This document shows, one piece after another, positions 8,384 to 16,289 of a stretch of DNA of 42,321 nt. The stretch covers positions 1 through 42,321 of the forward strand of contig RFXC01000010.1 in NCBI GenBank assembly GCA_009921765.1, given 5' to 3'. A model generated the notes under the pieces. That model had not been told where the DNA came from. It saw only the letters and a program-made list of their open reading frames with translations, and did not search any database. The position numbers were made by a program, and so were the translations under genes. Positions within the stretch are counted from its first letter, which is position 1, and each line of letters starts with the position of its first letter. The DNA is from Betaproteobacteria bacterium. Its GTDB lineage: Bacteria; Pseudomonadota; Gammaproteobacteria; Burkholderiales; Burkholderiaceae.

Positions 8384-9298
8384 TCAGAATCCGTAGAGCT
8401 GGGCGGGGTGATCGACCAGAATCTGCTGAAGCAGCGCCCGATCGCCCAGCCAGTCGACAAACAGGTTGAAGAGATCGCCATCGTTGGGCATGGCGCTGCG
8501 GATGAAAACATGCGGCCAGTCGCTTCCCCAGAGCAGGCGCTCAGGCACTTCATCGAGGAGGCGCTTGGCAGCCGCCTGCGTGGACGGATAGGGAAAAGGC
8601 TCAGCGGTGAGCCGGTAGGGCGCGGTGAGCTTTATCCAGGCGCGCCCCGCTCGCGCGAGTCGCAGCAGGGCCTCGAATCCGTCGGTGATACCCTGCTGGG
8701 AGGGCACATATCCGAGATGACCGAACACCAGCGGAACAGGGAGCTCGCGCAGCTGGCGGTCAAGATCGGGAAACTCGTTCACATGCATCAGGAACTCGAT
8801 GTGCCAGCCAAACGGCGCGATCGTATTGGCAAGTGCACGCAGCCCCGCAAGCGGCAACTGGCCGCGGCCTTCCTTGAGATCGACGATATTGCAGCGCACG
8901 CCCCGCACGCCAAGCGCGTGCAGACGCCCGACCTCGGCAGGCGAGACATCGAAGGGCAGCACGGCAACCGCACGGAGCCGGTTGGGGCTCGCGCTCAGCG
9001 CCTCCAGCATCGCGCTGTTGTCGGTGCCATAGACGCTAGGCTGCACCAGCACGCCGCGCTCGATACCGAGCGTATCGAGCATGTGAAGATACTCGGCGAC
9101 CGACGCCTCCGGCGGGTTGTAGAGCCGGTTGGCAACCAGCGGGAAACGGTCACGCGGCCCGCAGACATGCGCATGCACGTCACAGGCGTGCGCGGGCAGC
9201 CGCAGGCGCGCGGCCCGAGGCGCGGGATCATGGGGGACACACTCGGCATAGGACGCAGCCGCGCCCGCTGTATCTGGCGTCATGGCGGGGCCGCTCAT
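8384..9298 (-). CDS. Amidohydrolase family protein, 2-pyrone-4,6-dicarboxylate lactonase-like
   Basis: This 304-residue metal-type TIM-barrel hydrolase resembles LigI, which opens the lactone 2-pyrone-4,6-dicarboxylate in lignin-aromatic breakdown. Motifs are DVHAHVCGP (His42, His44), LVQPSVYGTDN near residue 84, FGHLG (His194) and GSDWPH (Asp260, the usual catalytic Asp). The start overlaps the stop of the upstream Bug receptor by 4 nt, and the aldolase begins 4 nt after its stop, so all three are probably co-translated. LigI product plus an HpaI-type aldolase would fit a 4-carboxy-4-hydroxy-2-oxoadipate-like route, but that is inference; other lactones are equally possible. Confidence 0.87.
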   Translation of the reverse strand: MSGPAMTPDTAGAAASYAECVPHDPAPRAARLRLPAHACDVHAHVCGPRDRFPLVANRLYNPPEASVAEYLHMLDTLGIERGVLVQPSVYGTDNSAMLEALSASPNRLRAVAVLPFDVSPAEVGRLHALGVRGVRCNIVDLKEGRGQLPLAGLRALANTIAPFGWHIEFLMHVNEFPDLDRQLRELPVPLVFGHLGYVPSQQGITDGFEALLRLARAGRAWIKLTAPYRLTAEPFPYPSTQAAAKRLLDEVPERLLWGSDWPHVFIRSAMPNDGDLFNLFVDWLGDRALLQQILVDHPAQLYGF

Positions 9299-10272
9299 TC
9301 GAGGCGAATGCCTTTCTCGCGCACCACCCGGCCCCAGCGGCCCAGATCTTCGCGAATGAGTTGGGCAAATGCCTCCGGCGTGCTGCCTACCGCCTCGACA
9401 CCCATCGTGGCAAAACTTTTCTTCACAGACTCGTCCTGCAGCGCCTGGACCGCGGCGCGTTGAAGCGTATTGATGACTTCCGCAGGCGTTCCGGCCGGCG
9501 CGACCAGACCCGTAAAGTTGGTGATCACGAAATCGGCGAGCCCCGCTTCGCGAAAGGTGGGAACCGCGGGCAGCGATTTCCAGCGATCGGCCGACGACAC
9601 CGCAAGCGCTTTCACCCTGCCCTGCTCGATGAAGGCAGTCGACGAGGTCACCTGGTCGAACAGCACATCGACCCGCCCGGCCACCACATCCTGCAGCGCA
9701 GGCCCCGCCCCTTTGTAGGGCACGTGGAGAAATTGCGTACCGGTCAGCGCCTGGAACAGTTCCCCCACCAGATGGTTGGATGTGCCGTTGCCGGCCGAAG
9801 CCATGCTGACGCCGCCCGCCTTGCGACGCGCCAGCTCGATGAAGGCACCGATATCGCCCGCCCCCAGTCCGGGATGGGCGATGAGCACAAACGGCACCGC
9901 GGCAAGATAGCTCACCGGCGCAACACCGGTGGCCGGATCGTAGGGCCAGTCGCGGTAAAGGCTGGGCGCAACGCTCAGGGAACTGTTCGACCCCATCATC
10001 AGCGTGTAGCCGTCAGCGGGCGACTTCATGGCGATTTCTGCACCGATCTTGCCCCCCGCGCCAGTGCGGTTTTCGACCACCACACTCTGGTTGAGCACCT
10101 TGCTCATGGCCGCGCTCACCACCCGCGCGGTCACGTCGACGTTGCCGCCCGGGGCAAACGGGACGATGATTCGGATCGGCTTGGCCGGAAACGGCTGAGC
10201 GTGGGCAAGCGATGTGCCGAGCGAAATCGACACCACCAGACCCGATACCAGCAGGCGTAAGCGTGAGCGCAT
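9295..10272 (-). CDS. Bug/TctC-family tripartite tricarboxylate transporter receptor (1 of 6)
   Basis: This 325-residue periplasmic receptor has a signal peptide ending LAHA before QPFPAKPIRIIVPF. Family hallmarks are PFAPGGNVDVTARV, VVENRTGAGGKIGAEI and SPADGYTLMMGS in the first 100 residues, and FLHVPYKGAGPALQDVVAGRVD near 180. Such proteins usually bind a carboxylate through backbone contacts and water. AAAGGA lies 8 nt before the ATG. It leads the operon with the LigI-like hydrolase and the aldolase, so it probably binds that pathway's substrate. No TctA/TctB genes adjoin it. Confidence 0.95.
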   Translation of the reverse strand: MRSRLRLLVSGLVVSISLGTSLAHAQPFPAKPIRIIVPFAPGGNVDVTARVVSAAMSKVLNQSVVVENRTGAGGKIGAEIAMKSPADGYTLMMGSNSSLSVAPSLYRDWPYDPATGVAPVSYLAAVPFVLIAHPGLGAGDIGAFIELARRKAGGVSMASAGNGTSNHLVGELFQALTGTQFLHVPYKGAGPALQDVVAGRVDVLFDQVTSSTAFIEQGRVKALAVSSADRWKSLPAVPTFREAGLADFVITNFTGLVAPAGTPAEVINTLQRAAVQALQDESVKKSFATMGVEAVGSTPEAFAQLIREDLGRWGRVVREKGIRLE

Positions 10273-10309
10273 CCAGAAATCCTTTCAGACGGGAATCTTG
10301 AGAACCGGA

Positions 10310-10344
10310 CGGGCAATCTACATCGAAACCGGGCCGATTGCCCG
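10310..10344. promoter_or_regulatory. Inverted repeat in divergent promoter region, candidate operator
   Basis: CGGGCAATC (10310-10318) and its exact reverse complement GATTGCCCG (10336-10344) are separated by 17 nt. They sit in the 112-nt region between the divergent Bug receptor (10272) and FMN dehydrogenase (10385) genes. A dyad with arm centres ~26 bp apart suits a dimeric regulator on one DNA face. No regulator gene is adjacent. A transcribed hairpin is a less likely alternative. Confidence 0.4.
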
Positions 10345-10384
10345 GCATAGTCCGGCCAGGAATCCTTGAATCCAGAGATCCTCC

Positions 10385-11479
10385 ATGGCGCAGCTCCCAG
10401 CAAACGATTACCTCACCCTGCACGAGATCATCCACCAGGCCCGGCTCAATCTCGGCAACCACGCCTGGCACTACATTGTGGGCGGCGCGGAGACCGAAAC
10501 CACGATGCGGCGCAATCGCTGGTCGATCGACCGGCTGGCGCTGCGCCCACGCGTACTCCGCGATGTTGGCGATACCGACGCGAGCATCGACTGGTTCGGG
10601 CGGCGGCTTCGCATGCCAATCCTGTTCGCACCGGTGGGCGGCCTTGAACATTTCTGGGAAAGCGGGCCGATTCCAGTGACCCAGGCCGCTGGCGAATTCG
10701 GCGTTCCGCACATGCTGAGTTCCGTCTGCGCCTGCGATGTAGGCGAGGTCGCCCGTAGCGCCCCGCAGGCGCTGAAGCTCTTTCAACTCTATGTGCATGG
10801 CGATCCGCAATGGGTCGACGACACGCTTGACCGGGTGATCGATCTGGGCTTCGAACAGGTCTGTCTCACGGTAGACACGGCCGTCTACAGCCGGCGCGAA
10901 CGCGATCTCGCCCAGCGCAACATCCGTCGCGCCAATGTGCCAGGCCGGCACTGGCAGGCGAAGCTCACCTGGAAGGATATCGGCCGCGTTCGCTCGCGGA
11001 TCCGCGTACCGCTGATCCTCAAGGGCATCGCAACCGCCGACGACGCCAGGCTCGCAGTCGAGCATGGTGTGGACGTGGTCTACGTGTCCAACCACGGTGG
11101 CCGGCAACTCGATCACGGACAGGGAGCGATGGAGGTACTTCCGGAGGTGGTCGATGCGGTCGGCGGTCGAGCGCGAATCATCGTTGACGGCGGGTTCTGT
11201 CGCGGCACCGATGTGGTGAAGGCCCTTTGCGCAGGCGCCGACCTGGTGGGAATCGGACGAATGCAGTGCGTCGCCCTGGCAGCTGGAGGCAAGCCAACAT
11301 TGCTGCGCCTGCTGGAACTGCTGGAGTCCGAGATTCGCATTGCGATGGCGCTCTCGGGTGCTGCCATCCGAGCTGATCTGGGTCGCAGCCACCTGGCCAT
11401 CAGCCAATCCATGCTGCCCACCCACACCTGGGGAGCCTTCCCCATGCTGAGCGACGACCTGTCGGCGCCGCCACGATGA
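10385..11479 (+). CDS. FMN-dependent alpha-hydroxyacid dehydrogenase/oxidase
   Basis: This 364-residue enzyme of the glycolate oxidase/lactate dehydrogenase family oxidises an L-2-hydroxyacid to the 2-oxoacid with FMN. Lys213 in LILKGIATADDA and the catalytic His237 in SNHGGRQLDHG are 24 residues apart, as in spinach glycolate oxidase (Lys230, His254). VDGGFCRGTDVVKAL and GADLVGIGR form the phosphate-binding end. HYIVGGAETETTMRRN near residue 29 matches the N-terminal Tyr-containing motif. The gene is transcribed away from the Bug receptor/hydrolase/aldolase operon and could process its hydroxyacid product, though this is only positional. Lactate, mandelate or glycolate specificity cannot be separated here. 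Confidence 0.9.
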   Translation: MAQLPANDYLTLHEIIHQARLNLGNHAWHYIVGGAETETTMRRNRWSIDRLALRPRVLRDVGDTDASIDWFGRRLRMPILFAPVGGLEHFWESGPIPVTQAAGEFGVPHMLSSVCACDVGEVARSAPQALKLFQLYVHGDPQWVDDTLDRVIDLGFEQVCLTVDTAVYSRRERDLAQRNIRRANVPGRHWQAKLTWKDIGRVRSRIRVPLILKGIATADDARLAVEHGVDVVYVSNHGGRQLDHGQGAMEVLPEVVDAVGGRARIIVDGGFCRGTDVVKALCAGADLVGIGRMQCVALAAGGKPTLLRLLELLESEIRIAMALSGAAIRADLGRSHLAISQSMLPTHTWGAFPMLSDDLSAPPR

Positions 11480-11571
11480 AGTGGCCGTATGTGTCCTGCT
11501 GATCGGCCGTGCCTTTACTGCTGCCCATGATGTGGACCTGTTCGGCCCGGATTGCTTCCGCGGCGTTGGGA

Positions 11572-12768
11572 ATGGTGAGCCGAGTGGGGGCTGCCCTGGC
11601 GGTTGCACTGGCGATCGGCCTGCCAGCTACCGCGCCCGCGCAGGCGGGCGATACGAACCCGGCAGCACTCCATCGCGTGAGCCTGCGCGCGCCCGGCCCC
11701 CAGGATCTGCCTGGCCGGACCACGATCGCGCCGCAGGCGATCTGCCCTGGCTTGAAGCCTGCCCTGGGGCGGTATCGGGAACAGGTGCTGCTCCCGATCC
11801 GCCAGTGGGCACAGCGCGAACTGCGCCAACTCACTGCAGAGACAGTGCTCTATCCGTTCTCCGGCCCCGATGCCGCCACCTTGATCGCGCTGTTCGGCGA
11901 GGCAAGACGAATGGTGCTTCTCTCTCGCCAGGAGGCATCGCTCGCCCAGCTGCAACCGGTTCCCGCCAGCACCGAAATCGCCGAATGTGCGACCCAGCAT
12001 TTTTTCTACATCACCGGCTTTTATCGGACCCACGACCTGCAGGGCAAGCACGGACCGGCACCGCGTCTCATGTCACTGCTTCTGATGAGCATTGAGGCCG
12101 CTGGAATGCTGCCCGCTGCGATCATGCCGATCCGGATTGATGACGAGGGACGATTGCAGGTCGCACGCGACCAACAGGTCCTCGCCGATGATGATGGTGT
12201 TTTTCGCTCTGCACCGCCCTCGCTTGAAGACAGCACGGCAACCTCGGCCGGCCAGCCCGGTACGTCTCGCCCGGCGGGCGTGCGATTCGAGATGTTTGAT
12301 GAGCACGGCAAGAGGCGGACTATCGATTATCTGAGCCTCGACCTGTCGAACGCCGGCCTGCGCGCACAGAGCGCGGAAATCGACTGGCTCTCAAGCGTCG
12401 CGACCGGCGCCGTGCTGATCAAGTCAGCCTCGCACCTGCCACAGGCTGCGCATTTTTCCAATCTGGTCCGGATCATCACCACGCGCTCGCGCGGCATCGT
12501 TCAGGACGAAACCGGTCTGGATGTGCAGGCACTCGCCGCGTTTGGCAGCGTCGCGGTCCACGGGCGTTTCACCGAACCCCACGAACTGTGGCGGGGTGCC
12601 GAGTCGATGAAGCGGCTGCGAAGCTTTACCGAGCATCAGCCACGCATCGCAAGCCCGCCTTTCGTTCTGGGCTACCGCAAGCCTTCGGGCACCTTGATGA
12701 TGGTGGCCACGCGCGAGGCGCGCGAATCGACAACCGCGCCAGCACTGCCCGACGACGGCTGGCCCTGA
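11572..12768 (+). CDS. Secreted protein of unknown function
   Basis: I do not recognise a characterised function. The frame opens with GTG at 11509; ATG 11572 is preferred because it starts a compact signal peptide (VGAALAVALAIGL, cleavage near APAQA-GDT), leaving a 398-residue precursor. The mature chain has LYPFSGPDAATL near residue 92, HFFYITGFYRTHDL near 141, IKSASHLPQAAHFSNL near 281 and IVQDETGLDVQAL near 309. This block order recalls, from memory, a widespread family of uncharacterised exported proteins with YPFSGPD and LQDDSG-type signatures. A low-complexity Ser/Thr/Pro-rich stretch near residues 210-225 may be a linker between two domains. It follows the FMN dehydrogenase by 92 nt with no obvious link to it. 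Confidence 0.68.
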   Translation: MVSRVGAALAVALAIGLPATAPAQAGDTNPAALHRVSLRAPGPQDLPGRTTIAPQAICPGLKPALGRYREQVLLPIRQWAQRELRQLTAETVLYPFSGPDAATLIALFGEARRMVLLSRQEASLAQLQPVPASTEIAECATQHFFYITGFYRTHDLQGKHGPAPRLMSLLLMSIEAAGMLPAAIMPIRIDDEGRLQVARDQQVLADDDGVFRSAPPSLEDSTATSAGQPGTSRPAGVRFEMFDEHGKRRTIDYLSLDLSNAGLRAQSAEIDWLSSVATGAVLIKSASHLPQAAHFSNLVRIITTRSRGIVQDETGLDVQALAAFGSVAVHGRFTEPHELWRGAESMKRLRSFTEHQPRIASPPFVLGYRKPSGTLMMVATREARESTTAPALPDDGWP

Positions 12769-12902
12769 TCACCTGCCAGACACCCAGACACCCGCTTGCT
12801 GACTGGCGGGCAGGGACGCTTGCGTTTAACATTTCCAAAGAGAAGCCCTGATGGCCGTTCCGGCCAATCGCAGGTGGCCACACAACAAAACCGGAGACAA
12901 CC

Positions 12903-13892
12903 ATGACTCATCATCAGCGTCGCCATCTATGCCTGTCCGCGCTGGGCCTTGCAACGTCCGCGCTGCTTCCCCTTCGAACAGCCCAAGCACAGGCGATCGA
13001 TACCGCAAGGATCATCACTGGCTTTCCGCCAGGGTCAACGCCCGATGTGCTGTCGCGACGGGTCGCTGATCGTCTGGTCCCAGGCTATGCAAAGAACGTG
13101 ATCGTTGAAAACCGCACCGGCGCAGGCGGACAGCTTGCTGCCACCACGGTGAAGACCGCACCGGCCGATGGCTCGGCGATTCTCATGACACCCCTTGCCG
13201 TAGTGGGACTCTATCCGCTCACCTACAACACCCTGCCCTACAACGTCGACAACGACTTCGCGCCGGTCAGTCTGGGCGTGAAGTTTGATATTGCGCTCGC
13301 GGTGGGCACCGGCGTCCCGGCCGAGGTGAAAACGCTTGCCGATTTCATTCAGTGGGCACGAGCCAACCCGTCGCGCGCCAACGTCGGTTTGCCGGCACTG
13401 GGTTCGCCCATGCATTTCGCAGCCGTCGAGCTCGCGCGACTGTCCAATGTGCCCATGCAGCAGGTTGGCTACCGGGGCACGGTCGCAGCCATTCCTGAAC
13501 TGTTGGGCGGGCAGTTGCCGGCCATGGTCAGTCCGATCGGCGAATTCATCCGCCACATCCCGGAGGGCAAGATCCGTGTGCTTGCCACCAGCGGTGCGGC
13601 GCGCAGCCGTTTCACACCGCAGATCGCGACCTTTGCCGAGCAGGGCTTCAAGGATCTGCAGTTCCAGGACTATTTCGGGTTCTATCTGCCCATCAAGTGC
13701 TCGCCGGCCCAGGTGCAGGCCGCAAGTGCGGCGATCGGTCAGGCACTCGCGCACCCTCAGGTCAAAGAGTCACTCGACGTGTTCGGCATGGAGGTCGCTG
13801 CCAGCACTCCTGACGAGTTGCGCACCATCCTGCGCAATTACACGGCGCGGTGGGCACCCGTTGTGAAGGCCACCGGATTCAAGGCCGACTGA
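12903..13892 (+). CDS. Bug/TctC-family receptor (2 of 6)
   Basis: This 329-residue periplasmic binding protein starts MTHHQRRHLCLSALGLATS and has a signal peptide ending TAQAQA. The core motifs vary from the others in the window: FPPGSTPDVLSRRVADRL in place of PFAPGG, then VIVENRTGAGGQLAAT and TAPADGSAILMT. GGAG lies 7 nt before the ATG. It stands alone between the secreted protein (134 nt upstream) and a convergent nitroreductase gene, with no transporter partner. Ligand unknown; the divergent first loop suggests a different ligand from its paralogues. Confidence 0.94.
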   Translation: MTHHQRRHLCLSALGLATSALLPLRTAQAQAIDTARIITGFPPGSTPDVLSRRVADRLVPGYAKNVIVENRTGAGGQLAATTVKTAPADGSAILMTPLAVVGLYPLTYNTLPYNVDNDFAPVSLGVKFDIALAVGTGVPAEVKTLADFIQWARANPSRANVGLPALGSPMHFAAVELARLSNVPMQQVGYRGTVAAIPELLGGQLPAMVSPIGEFIRHIPEGKIRVLATSGAARSRFTPQIATFAEQGFKDLQFQDYFGFYLPIKCSPAQVQAASAAIGQALAHPQVKESLDVFGMEVAASTPDELRTILRNYTARWAPVVKATGFKAD

Positions 13893-13910
13893 ACCAGGCG
13901 CTTTCCCGGT

Positions 13911-13929
13911 GGCCGCTCCGCGAGCGGCC
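13911..13929. terminator. GC-rich hairpin between convergent genes
   Basis: GGCCGCTC (13911-13918) pairs perfectly with GAGCGGCC (13922-13929) around a 3-nt loop. It lies in the 50-nt gap between the Bug receptor stop (13892) and the convergent RutE-like stop (13943), where it could end transcription from both sides. There is no T tract on either strand, so it is not a canonical intrinsic terminator. Confidence 0.4.
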
Positions 13930-13942
13930 CCGCCCCGCGCGG

Positions 13943-14533
13943 TCAGGCAAGCGTGCACGCCTCGTCAAACGACAGGCGCGGCAGACGCTGCATCACCTTT
14001 GAGGGATCACCCCGACCGATATTGCAGAGGAAATTGCTCTTGAATCGGCCATCGGGAAAAAACTCGGCGTCGACCTTGGCGGTATCGAACCCGGACATGG
14101 GTCCGCAGTCGAGCCCCAGCGCACGCGCGGCAAGAATGAAGTAGCCGCCCTGCATCGAGGCATTGCGGAAGGCGCTGATGTGTGCAAACTGTTCCTTGCC
14201 CGGTGCGCCGAACAGGTCTTTTGCCTCGGGGCGATGCGGAAAGGTGCGGGGCAGATGTTCATAGAAGCGGGTGTCCCACGCGAGAATCGCCGTGCAGGGC
14301 GCAGCCATCGTCTTGTCGAGATTGCCCGGACTGAGCGCCGGGCGCAGCCGCTCCTTGCCCGCCGGCGTGCGAACAAACACGACCCGCATGGGCTGGGTGT
14401 TCATCGTGGTGGGCGCCCACTGAACAATGTCGTAGAGCGCGCGCAGTTGCTCATCGCTCACCGGCTCCGCCAGCCAGCCGTTCTGCGAACGTGCATTGCG
14501 AAAAAGGGTGTCAAGAGATTGGGCATCCAGCAT
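13943..14533 (-). CDS. Nitroreductase-family protein, RutE-like (malonic semialdehyde reductase)
   Basis: This 196-residue flavin reductase aligns from memory nearly end to end with Escherichia coli RutE: LDTLFRNARSQNGW, GKERLRPALSPGNL, GLDCGPMSGFD and the C-terminal LPRLSFDEAC. RutE reduces malonic semialdehyde to 3-hydroxypropionate in the Rut pyrimidine pathway. No other rut gene is in the window, so here it may detoxify malonic semialdehyde or another aldehyde/enal made by the surrounding catabolism. It is a single-gene minus-strand unit, convergent with the Bug receptor before it. Confidence 0.88.
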   Translation of the reverse strand: MLDAQSLDTLFRNARSQNGWLAEPVSDEQLRALYDIVQWAPTTMNTQPMRVVFVRTPAGKERLRPALSPGNLDKTMAAPCTAILAWDTRFYEHLPRTFPHRPEAKDLFGAPGKEQFAHISAFRNASMQGGYFILAARALGLDCGPMSGFDTAKVDAEFFPDGRFKSNFLCNIGRGDPSKVMQRLPRLSFDEACTLA

Positions 14534-14620
14534 GGGAGTCTCCTCGAAAATTCGGCGGCCGGATCATAGCACCGGCCCCCTCCCGATCCGAGCTGGCAGG
14601 CGGTAGACGCTCACCCATAA

Positions 14621-14770
14621 ATCCGACTTTTATATCTTGATGACCGCGTGCAGGCGGATCTGGCCCGGGAAACGGTGTTCCTGACTGGGCCGCGCCAGGT
14701 TGGGAAAACCACGCTCAGCCATCAGCTGATCGCAGTCGCTGCCGATTTCCTGAATGGGCTTGCTGCCTGA
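14621..14770 (+). pseudogene. Remnant of an AAA+ ATPase (DUF4143-type) gene
   Basis: Between the stop codons TAA (14618) and TGA (14768) a 49-codon frame reads ...LYLDDRVQADLARE then TVFLTGPRQVGKTTLSHQL. GPRQVGKTT is the Walker A loop, and the residues before it match the start of the ATPase family that carries a C-terminal DUF4143 domain (normally ~400 residues). No ATG start and none of the downstream domains remain. It fills about half of the 307-nt region before the enolase-like gene and no longer seems to encode a working protein. Confidence 0.62.
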
Positions 14771-14840
14771 ACGCTGCAACGTCATTCCCCCAGCGCTCCC
14801 GGCTTGCGCGTCCGTGGCACCCACAGCTACGATGCCCGCC

Positions 14841-16271
14841 ATGACTACCTCCCCTGCTTTCGAAATCATCGATATCGCCCTCTTCGAACGCGACGTCCAG
14901 CTGAGGATGCCGTTTCGTTTTGGCATCGTCACGCTCACGGCGGCGCCTCAGGCCTTCGCGCGCGTGAGGATCCGGCTTGCGGACGGTCGCGAGTCGGAAG
15001 GGGCGTCGGCCGAACTGCTCGCGCCGAAGTGGTTCGACAAAAACCCGGCGCTCAGTAACGAGGATAATTTCAACCAGCTCCGTACCGCCATCCAGCTCGC
15101 CGCCAGGGCGTATCGGAGCGGCGGACGCCATACCGCCTGGGGGCATTTCGCAACTCATCACCTCGATCACATCGCCCGGGCAAGTGCCGTCGGACTGAAC
15201 ACGCTCACCGCCAATTTCGGGCCGGCGCTCCTCGATCGGGCTGCGCTTGATGCGCTGTGCCGCGCGGAAAACCTCTCCTTCTATCAGGCCATGCAGCGAA
15301 ACCTGGGCGGCTTGCAGCCCGCAGCGCTCGCGCCCGACCTCGCAGGTTTTGACATCGCGGCCTTTCTCGCCGCGCTCAAGCCTGTTGCCGCGCTCGCGGC
15401 ACGGCACACTGTGGGCCTGGTCGATCTCATCACCGCAAGCGACCGCCCCGCAGGCATCCCCGCGGTGGGAGACGGGCTCCCCGAGACCCTGGAGGAAGTC
15501 GTTCAGCGCTATGGTCATCGGTGGTTCAAGCTCAAGGTGGGTGGCGATCTGCAGGCCGACCTCGAGCGACTCGCTGCGATTGCGGCAGTGCTCGACCGCA
15601 TGCCGCACCCCTACCGCGCCTCGCTCGATGGCAATGAGCAATACGACGATGTCGAGAGCATCAGCGCGCTCTGGCTGGCCATTCAACGAGACTCTCGGCT
15701 CAAGCGACTGGCAGAAAGCGTGGCCTTCATCGAGCAGCCGATCAAGCGCGCCAATGCGCTCACCCGCGACATCGCCACGCTCGCGCAGCACGCCCCCGTG
15801 ATCATCGACGAATCCGACGACACGCTCGATGCGTTCGTGCGCGCGCGAAAACTGGGCTACACCGGGGTGTCCTCCAAAACCTGCAAGGGCCTGTGGCGAT
15901 CGGTGATCAATGCGGCACGCTGCCACCATTGGAACAATCAGGGCGGGCAACCGGGTCACTATTTCATGAGCGGGGAAGACCTCACGATTCAGGCGGGGCT
16001 TGCACTGCAGCAGGACCTCGCGCTCGTGAACCTGCTGGGCATCACGCATGTGGAACGCAATGGCCACCACTATGTGAACGGCATGGCCGATCTGCCCGCC
16101 GCCGAGCAGGCGAACTTTTTGCGCGCGCATCCTGACCTCTATGAGCAGAGTCATGGCGCAACCCGGCTTGCCATCCGTGCGGGCATGATCGAGATGAACT
16201 CGCTCGCTTCTCCGGGCTACGCGAGCCGGGCGTTTCCCGACTGGCAGGCGATGCGCCCGCTCGCGGGCTGA
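14841..16271 (+). CDS. Enolase-superfamily protein (mandelate racemase/muconate lactonizing enzyme-like)
   Basis: This protein has 476 residues from ATG 14841; ATG 14832 is an equal alternative and neither has a good ribosome site. Enolase-superfamily enzymes abstract a proton next to a carboxylate using Mg2+. The barrel residues are visible: KLKVGG (Lys230, Lys232), SLDGNEQYDD (Asp263), FIEQPI (Glu298), IIDESDD (Asp323/Glu324) and GVSSKTCKG (Lys346). A Lys-x-Lys plus a later Lys is the pattern of muconate-lactonizing/dipeptide-epimerase-like members. It is longer than the usual 360-400 because of extra sequence between the capping and barrel domains (about residues 65-175). It is convergent with the sugar isomerase gene, 18 nt away. 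Substrate unknown. Confidence 0.85.
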   Translation: MTTSPAFEIIDIALFERDVQLRMPFRFGIVTLTAAPQAFARVRIRLADGRESEGASAELLAPKWFDKNPALSNEDNFNQLRTAIQLAARAYRSGGRHTAWGHFATHHLDHIARASAVGLNTLTANFGPALLDRAALDALCRAENLSFYQAMQRNLGGLQPAALAPDLAGFDIAAFLAALKPVAALAARHTVGLVDLITASDRPAGIPAVGDGLPETLEEVVQRYGHRWFKLKVGGDLQADLERLAAIAAVLDRMPHPYRASLDGNEQYDDVESISALWLAIQRDSRLKRLAESVAFIEQPIKRANALTRDIATLAQHAPVIIDESDDTLDAFVRARKLGYTGVSSKTCKGLWRSVINAARCHHWNNQGGQPGHYFMSGEDLTIQAGLALQQDLALVNLLGITHVERNGHHYVNGMADLPAAEQANFLRAHPDLYEQSHGATRLAIRAGMIEMNSLASPGYASRAFPDWQAMRPLAG

Positions 16272-16289
16272 GTTGCCCCGGCTGACGGA

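Noticed and set aside
11400..11834. Minus-strand Arg/Ser-rich frames near 11400-12050
   Set aside because: Low-complexity composition and overlap with real genes on the plus strand; no homology pattern.
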